The notes: a model not told the origin generated them from the letters alone. A stretch of 64,000 nt of DNA from Roseofilum capinflatum BLCC-M114 (GCF_030068505.1 NZ_JAQOSO010000010.1:1-64000), one strand, 5' to 3'; positions 25,882-34,160 are shown, counted from the first letter of the stretch. Numbers and translations are program-made.

Positions 25882-26153
25882 CCAGAACTCGTGCGATGAA
25901 ACAGGGCAGGACAAGGAGGGTGATAAACCACGGAGATTTCATCAGCGATCTTAATTTTTCCTTTGATCACTGCTCTGAGTAATCGATTCATGGATCGCTC
26001 ATCTTCTTGAGTTAAGTGTTCATCTAAAGTAGCAGCCATTAGACCATAGCGATCGGCCAAAGTTAAGACCCCAGTTTCTCGTGCAGAAACTAGAATTTCG
26101 GAGACCGCTCCCGGTAAGATTTGGTGTTTGAGTAACATAATGAGTCCATACAC
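25851..26153 (-). CDS. Conserved small protein, unknown
   Basis: A 100-residue cytosolic protein without membrane segments. The central part (GVLTLADRYGLMAATLDE, then LTQEDERSMNRLLRAV and KGKIKIAD) looks conserved and helical. It resembles small hypothetical proteins I associate with cyanobacteria, but I cannot assign a family or role. Start ATG 26153; Met6 (26138) is an alternative. The last residues overlap the transporter gene on the other strand and look like low-constraint tail. The spacer after it (26154-26385) shows no gene. Confidence 0.5.
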   Translation of the reverse strand: MYGLIMLLKHQILPGAVSEILVSARETGVLTLADRYGLMAATLDEHLTQEDERSMNRLLRAVIKGKIKIADEISVVYHPPCPALFHRTSSGYASPKSSVA

Positions 26154-26385
26154 GATTCCTGATAACCTTAACTATCAACGATATCATTGGCTTTGGCCGT
26201 GATTGATATCGCTGCTTTTAAGTGATTTAGATCTCTGGATAGAAATTGCAATCCCTCAAGTTTTCCCGATTCACCTCCCGATTCACTCCGTGTAATCTTG
26301 TGCCTTACTTATCCTGAATCGGATCGAAACCCAGAATCTTTGGTAAGGTTAACAATAGTGATCCCCTGTTGGAGTTAAGTCGCCG

Positions 26386-27243
26386 ATGACTGAAAATCTA
26401 TCCAAAATTTCCCCCTCTCAGGAGGAAGACGTGATTACAGATGATATCCCTGAAGCCTTACGGGATACTCCTGCACCGGTGCAACCGGTACAGGAGTCGT
26501 CATCATCAGGTTCTCAGAGGGGAGTATGGATCAGCGTAGGGGTACTGGCGATCGCCCTCATGACGGGTATCCTGCTCTTCAGAACGAATCTCCTCGCGCC
26601 AAATTCTGCCTCAGAATCCACCGTTTCCCCATCCCCAACCGCAGAAACAAACGAGTTGGGTGAGGATGCAGTGCAAGAGGCAGAAAACTCAGAAACGGAT
26701 GAGGCTGGGGACTTACTGGGTCATTTTGCTTATGAAGAAGCACCAGTAGAGGATTTAATGGCCATTACGGCTGATGGCAGGTTACGATTACGGAGAATGG
26801 CAGCGATTAAATTCCGACAGATGGTGAACGCAGCCCAACGGGATGGAGTGGTTTTGGTTCCCCTATCTGCCTTTCGCACTATGCAAGATCAAGAATACTT
26901 ATTTTTTGATATTAAAGCTCAACGGGGACAAGGGGCTGCTAAACGGGCAGAAGTCAGCGCCCCTCCCGGTTATAGCGAGCATCATACGGGCTATGCGGTG
27001 GATATTGGCGATGGCTATGTCCCCGCAGTGGATCTGTCTCCAGAGTTTGAGAATACGGCCGCTTTTAAGTGGTTGGAAGAGAATGCCGCTTATTATAGTT
27101 TTGAGTTATCCTTTCCTCGGAATAACCCCCAAGGGATTAATTATGAACCCTGGCACTGGCGTTTTGTGGGCGATCGCCATAGTTTGGAGACGTTTTATAA
27201 GGCGCAAGAGCAGTCGGAGAATGAAGAATTATCAGCACCATGA
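26386..27243 (+). CDS. M15-family D-alanyl-D-alanine carboxypeptidase (VanY/LdcB type), membrane-anchored
   Basis: A 285-residue protein: cytosolic acidic N-terminus, one TM helix (about 47-66), a Ser/Thr/Glu-rich linker, then an M15B peptidase domain (about 115-275). Zn site motifs are SEHHTGYAVDIGD and EPWHWRFVG. Such enzymes trim the terminal D-Ala or D,L-linkages of peptidoglycan stem peptides in the periplasm. The stop overlaps the next gene's start by four bases (27240-27243), so the two are co-translated. The substrate bond (DD or LD) is not certain from sequence. Confidence 0.8.
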   Translation: MTENLSKISPSQEEDVITDDIPEALRDTPAPVQPVQESSSSGSQRGVWISVGVLAIALMTGILLFRTNLLAPNSASESTVSPSPTAETNELGEDAVQEAENSETDEAGDLLGHFAYEEAPVEDLMAITADGRLRLRRMAAIKFRQMVNAAQRDGVVLVPLSAFRTMQDQEYLFFDIKAQRGQGAAKRAEVSAPPGYSEHHTGYAVDIGDGYVPAVDLSPEFENTAAFKWLEENAAYYSFELSFPRNNPQGINYEPWHWRFVGDRHSLETFYKAQEQSENEELSAP

Positions 27244-27917
27244 ACCAACTGAGCTTAAATTTAATCGCGATCGCCGTTTTTACCCTGACTCTCTCTAGTC
27301 TGTTGGGCCCCATGATCCACTTAAATCCAGCAATTCCGGCAGTTACAGCCTTTGGAATTTTGACATTTATGGCGATCGATAGCCTGCAATGGCAAGGTCA
27401 AGGCAGTAACTTAGCATTAGGCTTAATTTCTAGTCTTTCTGCTGAATACCGCGATCGCCTCCTACACCACGAAGCGGGCCATTTTATGGTCGCCACTCTC
27501 CTGGATATTCCCATCACCGGCTACACCCTCAACCCCTGGGAAGCCCTCAAAGCCGGACAACGGGGACAAGCAGGAGTCAGTTTCGATGAAGAGGCAATGA
27601 TTGACAAACTCAAATCCCCCAGCCTCACCCAGCAATGGATCGACCGCTATTGCATCCTGTGGATGGCAGGGGTTGCTGCCGAAGAGTTAGTTTATGGGGA
27701 TACTCAAGGGGGAGCCGACGATCGACAAAATCTTAATACCCTCCTCAAGCTCTATTCCCCTGTAGAGAGTGATTTTAACCCTAAACAAGAATGGGCTAAA
27801 CTGCAAGCAAAAACCTTAATTAAAGACCATTGGGAGGCTTATCAAATGTTGACGTTTGCCATGGAGTACCGTTTACCCGTGGCTAAATGTCAAGAGAAGA
27901 TTAAACCTTTTTATTAA
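27240..27917 (+). CDS. FtsH-like M41 metalloprotease domain without AAA ATPase
   Basis: A 225-residue membrane protein with two N-terminal TM helices (about 5-50) and an M41-like peptidase domain. HEAGH at residues 77-81 is the Zn site; the later AAEELVYGD and GGADDRQNL segments match the C-terminal part of FtsH proteases. No AAA module is encoded, so it cannot unfold substrates itself. Similar AAA-less proteins are annotated as ATP-dependent Zn proteases in cyanobacteria, but an independent or partner-dependent role is more likely. Coupled by a 4-bp overlap to the M15 peptidase upstream. Confidence 0.72.
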   Translation: MNQLSLNLIAIAVFTLTLSSLLGPMIHLNPAIPAVTAFGILTFMAIDSLQWQGQGSNLALGLISSLSAEYRDRLLHHEAGHFMVATLLDIPITGYTLNPWEALKAGQRGQAGVSFDEEAMIDKLKSPSLTQQWIDRYCILWMAGVAAEELVYGDTQGGADDRQNLNTLLKLYSPVESDFNPKQEWAKLQAKTLIKDHWEAYQMLTFAMEYRLPVAKCQEKIKPFY

Positions 27918-27920
27918 TCG

Positions 27921-28026
27921 ATACAGCGCTTGGCGCTGTTATGGTGTACAGTCTTAAAGGCTCAAAGCCATGTACCACAACCCTATTCCCTATTCCCTAT
28001 TCCCTATTCCCTATTCCCTATTCCCT
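27921..28026. repeat. Dispersed atacagcgctt...ctcaaagc element with heptamer tail
   Basis: It starts atacagcgcttggcgctgt, continues acagtcttaaaggctcaaagccatgt and ends in six attccct heptamers. The same order is found at 53952-54037, and the first palindrome matches 7173-7191. No coding role. The rest of the spacer to cysE (28027-28208) shows nothing but HIP1 sites. Confidence 0.65.
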
Positions 28027-28208
28027 AATTTGTTGGTATTTTAGTCTCACACGGCAGCAATTCAGGGTTTCAGCCCAAGCTACTTGTGTTAGTGAAAATA
28101 CTGAAAATTTATTGTTGCGGTCAAAAAGAGTGCAAGTGCGGGCGATCGCTTAATCCTTAACCCTTCTTAAAGGCGATCGCCCATAGCCCCTAATCTCTTA
28201 CTGTTAAC

Positions 28209-29048
28209 TCAAATCCCCGATCCATCTAAAAACTCTTCAATCGCTCGATCCTTCAGGGCACAACTGCTGTGCTTAGAGCCATAGGATTGGACTTCCAGGA
28301 CTTCCCCCTGCATAGCCGACTGATCCCAGGAACTCCAACTGACACTACTGACAGATTGACTCTCCAGACTCACCCCATTGCTCCCTTGAAGCACACGCAC
28401 CTGTTCTTCAAGTTGTTCAATCCGGTCAACCAAAGTGCGAATCATATCCGCCTCCGCATCCGGTAGTCGTCCGTGTTCTAGGGGATCGACTCGAACCCCA
28501 GAACGATAAACAATCCGTCCCGGAATGCCCACCACCGTACAATCCGAAGGCACATCCCGCAACACCACCGATCCCGCACCAATGCGGACATTATTTCCAA
28601 TTAACAGATTGCCGAGAACCTTAGCTCCCGCACCCACAACCACATTTTCCCCCAGGGTAGGATGGCGTTTACCACTTTCCTTACCGGTTCCGCCCAGAGT
28701 TACCCCTTGATAAATGAGGCTGTAGTCTCCGACGATCGCCGTCTCACCAATGACCACCCCCATACCATGATCAATAAAGACTCCTGTACCAATGGTTGCT
28801 CCGGGGTGAATTTCAATCCCCGTAAACCAACGAGCCAGATGGGAAATCAGCCGGGGAACAAAGGGAAGTCCCAAGACCTGGAGCCAATGAGCCACGCGAT
28901 AAAAGAGCAGCGCTTGGAGTCCAGGGTAGCAAAACAAGACTTCCAGCCAATTCCGGGCAGCAGGGTCGCGATCGAAGATGATACGGAAGTCGGCAACAAT
29001 ATTACTTAGCACGATTGAAAGTATCCAAAGCTTCATCAAACAGATCAA
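28209..29048 (-). CDS. cysE: Serine O-acetyltransferase
   Basis: It makes O-acetylserine from serine and acetyl-CoA, the committed step of cysteine synthesis. A short N-terminal helical region ([19 protein letters not shown]) is followed by a left-handed beta-helix of hexapeptide repeats (about 75-195) with [20 protein letters not shown] and [17 protein letters not shown], including catalytic Asp/His. The C-terminus is about 50 residues longer than in short cyanobacterial CysE and carries a coiled segment ([10 protein letters not shown]) and a Ser-rich tail ending DGSGI, which may retain the Ile-ending tail used for cysteine synthase binding. GTG at 29012 is an alternative start. Confidence 0.9.
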   Translation of the reverse strand: MICLMKLWILSIVLSNIVADFRIIFDRDPAARNWLEVLFCYPGLQALLFYRVAHWLQVLGLPFVPRLISHLARWFTGIEIHPGATIGTGVFIDHGMGVVIGETAIVGDYSLIYQGVTLGGTGKESGKRHPTLGENVVVGAGAKVLGNLLIGNNVRIGAGSVVLRDVPSDCTVVGIPGRIVYRSGVRVDPLEHGRLPDAEADMIRTLVDRIEQLEEQVRVLQGSNGVSLESQSVSSVSWSSWDQSAMQGEVLEVQSYGSKHSSCALKDRAIEEFLDGSGI

Positions 29049-29143
29049 TCTAGATCTTAGCGTTTCGCGGCCAGTTTACCCAAGGGATTCGAGTTAAGTT
29101 AAGGTGAAATTTAGTCATCTTTTCCTCAACTAAGACCCAATCT

Positions 29144-29302
29144 ATGCCAATCTTGATTTTAATCTTGGCCCTAATTGCCGGATATCTGGGCAGTGAACTC
29201 CTGGCGCTCGACCTCATTCGTCTGTTGAAAAGCCTCTCTCTTCCCCCTTGGCTCTTCTTAAGTATCATGGTCTCCCTGTTCATCTGGTGTTTTGGGGAGT
29301 AA
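29144..29302 (+). CDS. Small two-helix membrane protein, unknown
   Basis: A 52-codon frame from ATG to TAA encodes two hydrophobic helices (ILILALIAGYLG and WLFLSIMVSLFIW) joined by a short basic segment with LIRLLKSL. It lies in the divergent/convergent gap between cysE and the RsbW-type gene. Its membrane pattern is coherent, unlike the overlapping minus-strand frame. No family recognised. Confidence 0.45.
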   Translation: MPILILILALIAGYLGSELLALDLIRLLKSLSLPPWLFLSIMVSLFIWCFGE

Positions 29303-29327
29303 CCTCCAGCCTCCATTGAATCCTAAT

Positions 29328-29750
29328 TTAATAGTGCTTGATCAGCTTCAAACAATGGCGCTCATCCTCCGTAGCGGTATAACTGAGGAAATCGGCAATT
29401 TTGGACATCATAAACCAACCCCGCCCATTTTCTGCATCATCTCTTGGAGGGGGTTGACTTCTCAGCCATTGTTCAACATCAAAGCCTTCACCATAATCCC
29501 AAATCGATATGGTGACCGAATCAGCCGCTAAGATTACTTCAATATCAATGGGGGTATCTTCAGGCAAATGACGATGGGCATGGCGTACAGCATTGGTCAA
29601 TCCTTCATAAAATGCAGTTTTGCACTGGAGCCAGGTGGCTTCAGGAATAGCAAGAGAGGGGTGATTAAGATGTTCAAACCAGGCTAAGGCACGGGCTAAA
29701 GCCTGGCCATCAGAATGAACTTGCAGATCAGCTCTATGGGGCAATTTCAA
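29328..29750 (-). CDS. RsbW-type anti-sigma/serine kinase (HATPase)
   Basis: A 140-residue GHKL ATPase of the anti-sigma regulatory factor class. N box YEGLTNAVRHAHR (near 48-60), G1 box IWDYGEGFD (near 83-91) and G2 box NGRGWFMM (near 108-115) are present. RsbW-type proteins phosphorylate a Ser in STAS antagonists and bind either the antagonist or a client. It is divergent from a receiver-PP2C phosphatase and close to two STAS proteins (31149 and 32290), so a partner-switching circuit is the natural reading. No sigma factor gene lies in the cluster. Confidence 0.82.
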   Translation of the reverse strand: MKLPHRADLQVHSDGQALARALAWFEHLNHPSLAIPEATWLQCKTAFYEGLTNAVRHAHRHLPEDTPIDIEVILAADSVTISIWDYGEGFDVEQWLRSQPPPRDDAENGRGWFMMSKIADFLSYTATEDERHCLKLIKHY

Positions 29751-29997
29751 TGGCGTAACCCTTAATCAGGCAATCAGCACAGGTGAAGAACCATTTAAAA
29801 ATGAACTCAACGTTTATGATGGAATCACCCTTACGTCGGTTCGGAATCAGTAAGATGGAAACGGACGGTAGATTTGAGGTCACGCCTCTTACTGAATTGT
29901 TTCTCTGGTGCTTCTGCTTATAAGCTATCAAATAGGCTATCAAAGTGATCTCGCTTTTGTCAGATTTTCCAGCTCCTAGTCTGATGACATTTTAATC

Positions 29998-31134
29998 ATG
30001 TACAAGGTTTTGATTATAGAGGATGACCCTCTGTTTCGGTTAGTGTTAACCAAAGCTCTTAAGAACCAAGGGTATGATGTAACCGTGGCCACCAATGGTG
30101 AAGAGGGTTTAGAACAAGCCCAGAGTTTGCGCCCTGGATTGATTTTATGCGATTGGATGATGCCTCGTATGGATGGATTGGAGGTGTGTCGCCGCATTAA
30201 GGCCAATCCGGATTTAACGACCACCTTTTTTGTGTTGCTGACTGCCCGTGAGGGGGTGGAAGACCGGGTTCAAGGCCTGGATAATGGGGCGGATGATTTT
30301 TTGTCGAAGCCCATTGAGGTGAATGAGTTACGGGCTAAGGTACGGGCTGGTTTGCGACTGCACCAGCTCAGTCAGGATTTACAAACGGCGAAACAGAGAT
30401 TGGAAGAAGAGTTGATGGAGGCGGCTGATTATGTTAAATCTCTTCTTCCTGGCCCTTTGCAAGAGTCGGTTTCGATTGATTCGAGGTTTATTCCTTCTCG
30501 CCAACTGGGAGGGGATTGTTTTGATTATTATTGGCTGGATGAAAATCAGCTTGTGATTTATGTGGTGGATGCGGCTGGCCATGGAGTTGGGTCGGCCCTG
30601 TTATCGGTTTCTGTTCTCAATTTATTGCGCTCTCAATCGCTCTCTGGGGTTGATTTTTCTCAACCCCATCAGGTGCTAAGGGGTCTTAATGATACGTTTC
30701 AGATGGAAACTCAAGGCGATCGCTACTTTACCATTTGGTATGGAGTCTATCACCGCCAAGAACAGTCTCTGGTCTATGCCAGTTCGGGCCATCCTCCAGC
30801 GATTCTCTTATCTCCTAATCTCAAGGACGATATGCAGGTTCAACATCTAAAAACACCGGGTTTTCCCATTGGGATGTTTCCCGGAGTAGAGTATAAATCT
30901 TATCAGTGTAAGGTGCTACCCCAAAGTATCCTCTATGTATTTAGTGATGGGGTCTATGAAATTCATCAGACCGATGGTACTCTCTGGGGACTTGAGGCAT
31001 TTAGTGAGTTTTTAGTCGCCCATCAGCACTTATCTTCTGAGTTGTTAGATCATTTGCTCCATTGCATTCATACGTTAAACTCGAATACCATTTTGGATGA
31101 TGATTTATCTCTACTCCAAGTTAAGTTTCATTAA
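29998..31134 (+). CDS. Receiver-PP2C (RsbU/SpoIIE-type) serine phosphatase
   Basis: A 378-residue protein. A CheY-like receiver (1-122; acidic pocket EDD at 8-10, phospho-Asp52 in CDWMMP, Lys in SKP) is joined by a coiled linker (LSQDLQTAKQRLEEEL) to an SpoIIE-type PP2C domain (about 160-375) with GGDCFDYYW, VVDAAGHGVGS, SDGVYE and DDDLSLL metal-binding motifs. It should dephosphorylate a STAS antagonist when the receiver is phosphorylated by an unknown kinase. The layout resembles HmpW of Nostoc and IcfG-type regulators. It faces the RsbV-type gene, whose 3' end lies 14 bp away. Confidence 0.85.
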   Translation: MYKVLIIEDDPLFRLVLTKALKNQGYDVTVATNGEEGLEQAQSLRPGLILCDWMMPRMDGLEVCRRIKANPDLTTTFFVLLTAREGVEDRVQGLDNGADDFLSKPIEVNELRAKVRAGLRLHQLSQDLQTAKQRLEEELMEAADYVKSLLPGPLQESVSIDSRFIPSRQLGGDCFDYYWLDENQLVIYVVDAAGHGVGSALLSVSVLNLLRSQSLSGVDFSQPHQVLRGLNDTFQMETQGDRYFTIWYGVYHRQEQSLVYASSGHPPAILLSPNLKDDMQVQHLKTPGFPIGMFPGVEYKSYQCKVLPQSILYVFSDGVYEIHQTDGTLWGLEAFSEFLVAHQHLSSELLDHLLHCIHTLNSNTILDDDLSLLQVKFH

Positions 31135-31148
31135 CCGGGAGGCGATCG

Positions 31149-31478
31149 CTATTCCTTAGCCGCCAGACTTTGCTCAAATTCCTCCCGACTGTTGTAGACC
31201 TCAAATACCCGATCCATGCTGGTGAGTTCAAAGAGCATCCTTACTTGTTCATTAATGGAGCAGATAAAGAGTTTTCCACCAGCAGAGCGTACGGTTTTCA
31301 AGGCAGCGACTAGCGCACCTAAGCCAGAACTATCAATGAAGGTCACCTCTTTAAGGTCAATCAGGATCAAGTCAGCACCTGATTGAACTAAGGTGTTCAC
31401 TTCCTCTCGGAACTGAGAAGCTTTGGTACTATCTAAAATGCCGGAGGGTTGAATTTGTTTAACAACAATTTGATTCAT
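31149..31478 (-). CDS. STAS anti-sigma factor antagonist (RsbV type)
   Basis: A 109-residue STAS protein from MNQIVVKQIQ. The phosphorylation loop is VTFIDSSGLGALV (residues 45-57), with the DSSG motif intact, so it can be phosphorylated by an RsbW kinase and dephosphorylated by a PP2C. The frame extends 13 codons further upstream (to 31517) but family members start here. Convergent with the receiver-PP2C gene. The expected partner is the kinase at 29328. Confidence 0.83.
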   Translation of the reverse strand: MNQIVVKQIQPSGILDSTKASQFREEVNTLVQSGADLILIDLKEVTFIDSSGLGALVAALKTVRSAGGKLFICSINEQVRMLFELTSMDRVFEVYNSREEFEQSLAAKE

Positions 31479-31737
31479 GGGTTTGATCAACAGAGGTTTG
31501 CGAGTTATCCCGATCAATTGGATTTAGTTGAATAGGATACTATATTCTAGTTGACCCCATTCTATCCGGATGAACTCAGAACTCAAGTCTGTGGCTAGAT
31601 CCTGCACGGGTAAAAGTTTCCAGCGATCGCGGAGGCGATCTTGGGATTGTCCTCAGATTCAAAGCAGGATATTTTAATTTCAGATGATGGGAATATTAAT
31701 GCATCTATAGAATGTCTAGCGATCGCAATGGAACAGA

Positions 31738-32208
31738 ATGATTGTAACAACGGTGGGCAAGGAACCCTATCCCTTTAATCGTTTGATGAGTTGGTTGGAA
31801 GTTCTCCTGAAACGGGGATTTATCCAGGAAGAACTCATCGTGCAATATGGTAATTGTACAGTTTGGCCCAACATTGAAGGCTGTTTTGTCGATCTTTCAG
31901 AGGCCCAGTTAACTCAGTTCGGGGATCAGGCTCGTCTGATCATTAGCCACTGTGACCCCCAAATGCTCAAGTTTTTGGATCGAACCACTAAACCTTATAT
32001 TTTGGTTCCTCGTGCCCAATGCTATAAAGAGCATACTGACGATCGCCAAATTGAGTTAGCTCAGGATCTGGCGTTGGCAGGAGTACCGATTGCTTGGTCT
32101 CCAGGAGACCTGGTACGGTTTCTTCATTCTCCTCGAAAGATTTCTCGGTCTACGTTAATGGCGATCGCCAATGAGACGGTGAAACGGTCTCTGAAAAAGG
32201 GCCGTTGA
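31738..32208 (+). CDS. PssE-like glycosyltransferase subunit (GT28 C-terminal fold)
   Basis: A 156-residue protein whose start (MIVTTVGKEPYPFNRLMSWL, then LIVQYGN) matches the PssE/Alg13-like half of a two-part GT28 glycosyltransferase; PssE binds the UDP-sugar and needs a PssD/Alg14-like membrane partner. The region SHCDPQMLKFLDRTTKPYI aligns with the nucleotide-sugar loop but looks diverged. No PssD-like gene is next to it. The next gene, 81 bp on, is a STAS-sugar transferase fusion, so it probably belongs to the same polysaccharide pathway or has become a regulator of it. Confidence 0.6.
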   Translation: MIVTTVGKEPYPFNRLMSWLEVLLKRGFIQEELIVQYGNCTVWPNIEGCFVDLSEAQLTQFGDQARLIISHCDPQMLKFLDRTTKPYILVPRAQCYKEHTDDRQIELAQDLALAGVPIAWSPGDLVRFLHSPRKISRSTLMAIANETVKRSLKKGR

Positions 32209-32289
32209 GTTGACTTTCTCAAGATCGCCATAGGGTGCTTTTTCGGTTTTAGCAGCATATGACTTCGATCAACTCTCCGGAATGTATAT

Positions 32290-33285
32290 ATGAACAATCC
32301 AGCAAGTCCCCCTGAGTTTGCCATGACTTCCTTTGGGGAGTATGGTTTGGTGCAGTTATCGAAAAATTTTACGGTGACTCAAGCGGTCGCTTTTAAGGAT
32401 TATTTTAAGCAGGTCTGCGATCGGCAATCGGATCTCAATCAGATTGTTTTAGATTTGGGACAAACCACTTTTATTGATAGTAGTGGCATTGGTGCTTTAG
32501 TCGGATGCCTGAAACTGGCTAAAGCCCATGAAATCGAGTTGGTCATTTGGAGCCTGCATCCGCAAGTGAAGATGGCTTTTGAGTTAACCGGACTCAAAGA
32601 GGTGTTTACGATTGATTTGGGTACGGAGTGCCTCTTAGCACCAGAAAAAGAGGTGACTGAAGTGTCTGGGACAACCCATCCATCCGTGCGATCGCCTCTG
32701 AAGCGGTTACTCGATATTGTCGGTAGCTTGGTCGGTTTAGGAATTACAGCAGTGCTGTTTCTTCCCATTACGATCGCCATTCAAATTGATGACCCTGGGC
32801 CTATTTTCTTTGGTCAAATCCGTTGTGGTTGGATGGGGAAACGGTTTAAAATTTGGAAATTCCGCTCCATGGTTGCCAATGCAGAAGCCTTAAAACATCA
32901 AGTGAAAAACGAAGCCGAAGGAGCCTTTTTCAAAAACAAAAACGATCCTAGGGTTACCCGTGTCGGTAAATTTTTACGCCGCACCAGTTTAGATGAACTG
33001 CCTCAGTTTTGGAATGTCTTAAAGGGGGAAATGAGCCTAGTGGGAACTCGTCCCCCTACCCCCGATGAAATTGAGCGCTACGAGATTCCTAAGTGGCAAC
33101 GGCTCGATGTGAAACCCGGTATGACCGGAGAATGGCAGGTAAATGGGCGATCGTCTATTCGAGACTTTGAAACGGTCATTCAGATGGATTTGCGATATCA
33201 AGAAAATTGGAGTTTATTGCATGACATTAAACTCATCTTGAAAACCATTGTGGTCTTATTTCAAAAAAATGCGGGAGCGATGTAG
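32290..33285 (+). CDS. STAS domain fused to undecaprenyl-phosphate sugar phosphotransferase
   Basis: A 331-residue fusion. Residues about 12-115 form a STAS domain with an intact TTFIDSSGIGALVG loop (Ser64/Ser65). Residues about 135-331 are a WcaJ/PglC-type initiating sugar transferase: membrane helix about 143-166, KIWKFRSM, DELPQFWNVLKGEMSLVGTRP and PGMTGEWQVNGRSS. Such enzymes put the first sugar phosphate on undecaprenyl phosphate to start exopolysaccharide synthesis. The STAS domain implies control by an RsbW-type kinase, whose gene is 2.5 kb away. Start ATG 32290; Met12 is an alternative. This domain pair is unusual relative to the usual CoA-binding-like N-terminus of long WbaP enzymes. 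Confidence 0.85.
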   Translation: MNNPASPPEFAMTSFGEYGLVQLSKNFTVTQAVAFKDYFKQVCDRQSDLNQIVLDLGQTTFIDSSGIGALVGCLKLAKAHEIELVIWSLHPQVKMAFELTGLKEVFTIDLGTECLLAPEKEVTEVSGTTHPSVRSPLKRLLDIVGSLVGLGITAVLFLPITIAIQIDDPGPIFFGQIRCGWMGKRFKIWKFRSMVANAEALKHQVKNEAEGAFFKNKNDPRVTRVGKFLRRTSLDELPQFWNVLKGEMSLVGTRPPTPDEIERYEIPKWQRLDVKPGMTGEWQVNGRSSIRDFETVIQMDLRYQENWSLLHDIKLILKTIVVLFQKNAGAM

Positions 33286-33337
33286 ATTTAACAATGAAAA
33301 ATTAACATTTAACAATGAACAATTATTAATTTTTCGC

Positions 33338-33433
33338 CTATCCTCCAGCCGCAAAGGTAAACATTACCAGAGCAGATAAGAGAATTCCGGGACTGAGCAG
33401 TAGAACTAATGTGAGTAAATCATGGACAGTCAT
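33338..33433 (-). CDS. 31-residue single-TM small protein
   Basis: A complete short frame from ATG (33433) to TAG, with AGGAG about 11 bp upstream. It encodes MTVHDLLTLVLLL, a continuing hydrophobic helix (SPGILLSALVMFTF) and a short AAGG tail. The length and pattern recall single-helix subunits of cyanobacterial membrane complexes, but it does not match PsaM, PsbM, PetG, PetL, PetN or Psb30 as I know them. It lies between the fusion gene and recR. Confidence 0.5.
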   Translation of the reverse strand: MTVHDLLTLVLLLSPGILLSALVMFTFAAGG

Positions 33434-33563
33434 ACCCAATGGATCTCCTGTGCAAACACTACATTGTGTTAGGGTATCCCATTCTTCAGAAAAAGGCAAA
33501 AGGCAAAACCAGGCTCTACCCTGTTACCCTGGATAAGGATCTGTACTAATCAGGAGCAAGAAA

Positions 33564-34160
33564 ACGGTTTACCCTAGTCCTTTAGCTCGTCTGATCGAGC
33601 AATTTCAACGGTTACCTGGTGTTGGCCCCAAAACAGCGCAACGCCTAGCGCTTCATGTTCTCAAACGGCCAGAAGCAGAAATTAAAGCTTTGGCCCAGGC
33701 CCTACTCGATGCCAAACAACAAGTCGGCTTATGTCAAAAGTGTTATCACCTTTCCGCCGATCCAATCTGTAGCATTTGCAGCAATCTTAATCGCGATCGC
33801 CAAATTTTGTGTGTCGTGGTAGACTCACGAGATGTGATTGCCCTAGAAAAAACCAGAGAATACCGAGGCCTCTACCATGTTCTGGGTGGAGTCATTTCCC
33901 CCATGGATGGCATCGGCCCGGAACAACTCACCGTTCAATCCTTGGTGCAACGAGTCAGCCAAGAGAACATTCAAGAAGCGATCCTAGCCATTAGTCCTAG
34001 TGTGGAAGGGGAAACCACAACTCTCTATATCGGTCAACTCCTCAAACCCTTTACACGAGTGACTCGAATCGCTTTTGGATTACCCATGGGAGGCGATCTA
34101 GAATACGCCGATGAAGTCACCCTAGCTCGTGCCTTAGAAGGTCGCCGAGACCTCGATTAA
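33564..34160 (+). CDS. recR: Recombination protein RecR with an apparent ACG start
   Basis: RecR acts with RecF/RecO to load RecA at gaps. The frame encodes the N-terminal HhH region ([20 protein letters not shown]), the Zn finger (CQKCYH and CSICSN), and the Toprim domain with [13 protein letters not shown]. Conserved protein begins [11 protein letters not shown] at 33567, directly after ACG at 33564; AGGAG (33552-33556) lies 7 bases before that ACG. The frame has a stop at 33534 and no ATG, GTG or TTG before TTG at 33690, which would delete the HhH domain. I therefore set the start at ACG. Length from there is 198 residues, typical for RecR. Confidence 0.82.
   Translation, partial: TVYPSPLARLIEQFQRLPGVGPKTAQRLALHVLKRPEAEIKALAQALLDAKQQVGLCQKCYHLSADPICSICSNLNRDRQILCVVVDSRDVIALEKTREYRGLYHVLGGVISPMDGIGPEQLTVQSLVQRVSQENIQEAILAISPSVEGETTTLYIGQLLKPFTRVTRIAFGLPMGGDLEYADEVTLARALEGRRDLD

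Noticed and set aside
27941-28153. 70-codon plus-strand frame after the M41-like gene
   Set aside because: It translates the dispersed element and attccct heptamers (FPIPYSLFPIPYSL), has no ribosome site and no family resemblance.
29050-29316. 88-codon minus-strand frame
   Set aside because: Basic, low-complexity translation with no start site; the opposite small membrane frame is more coherent.
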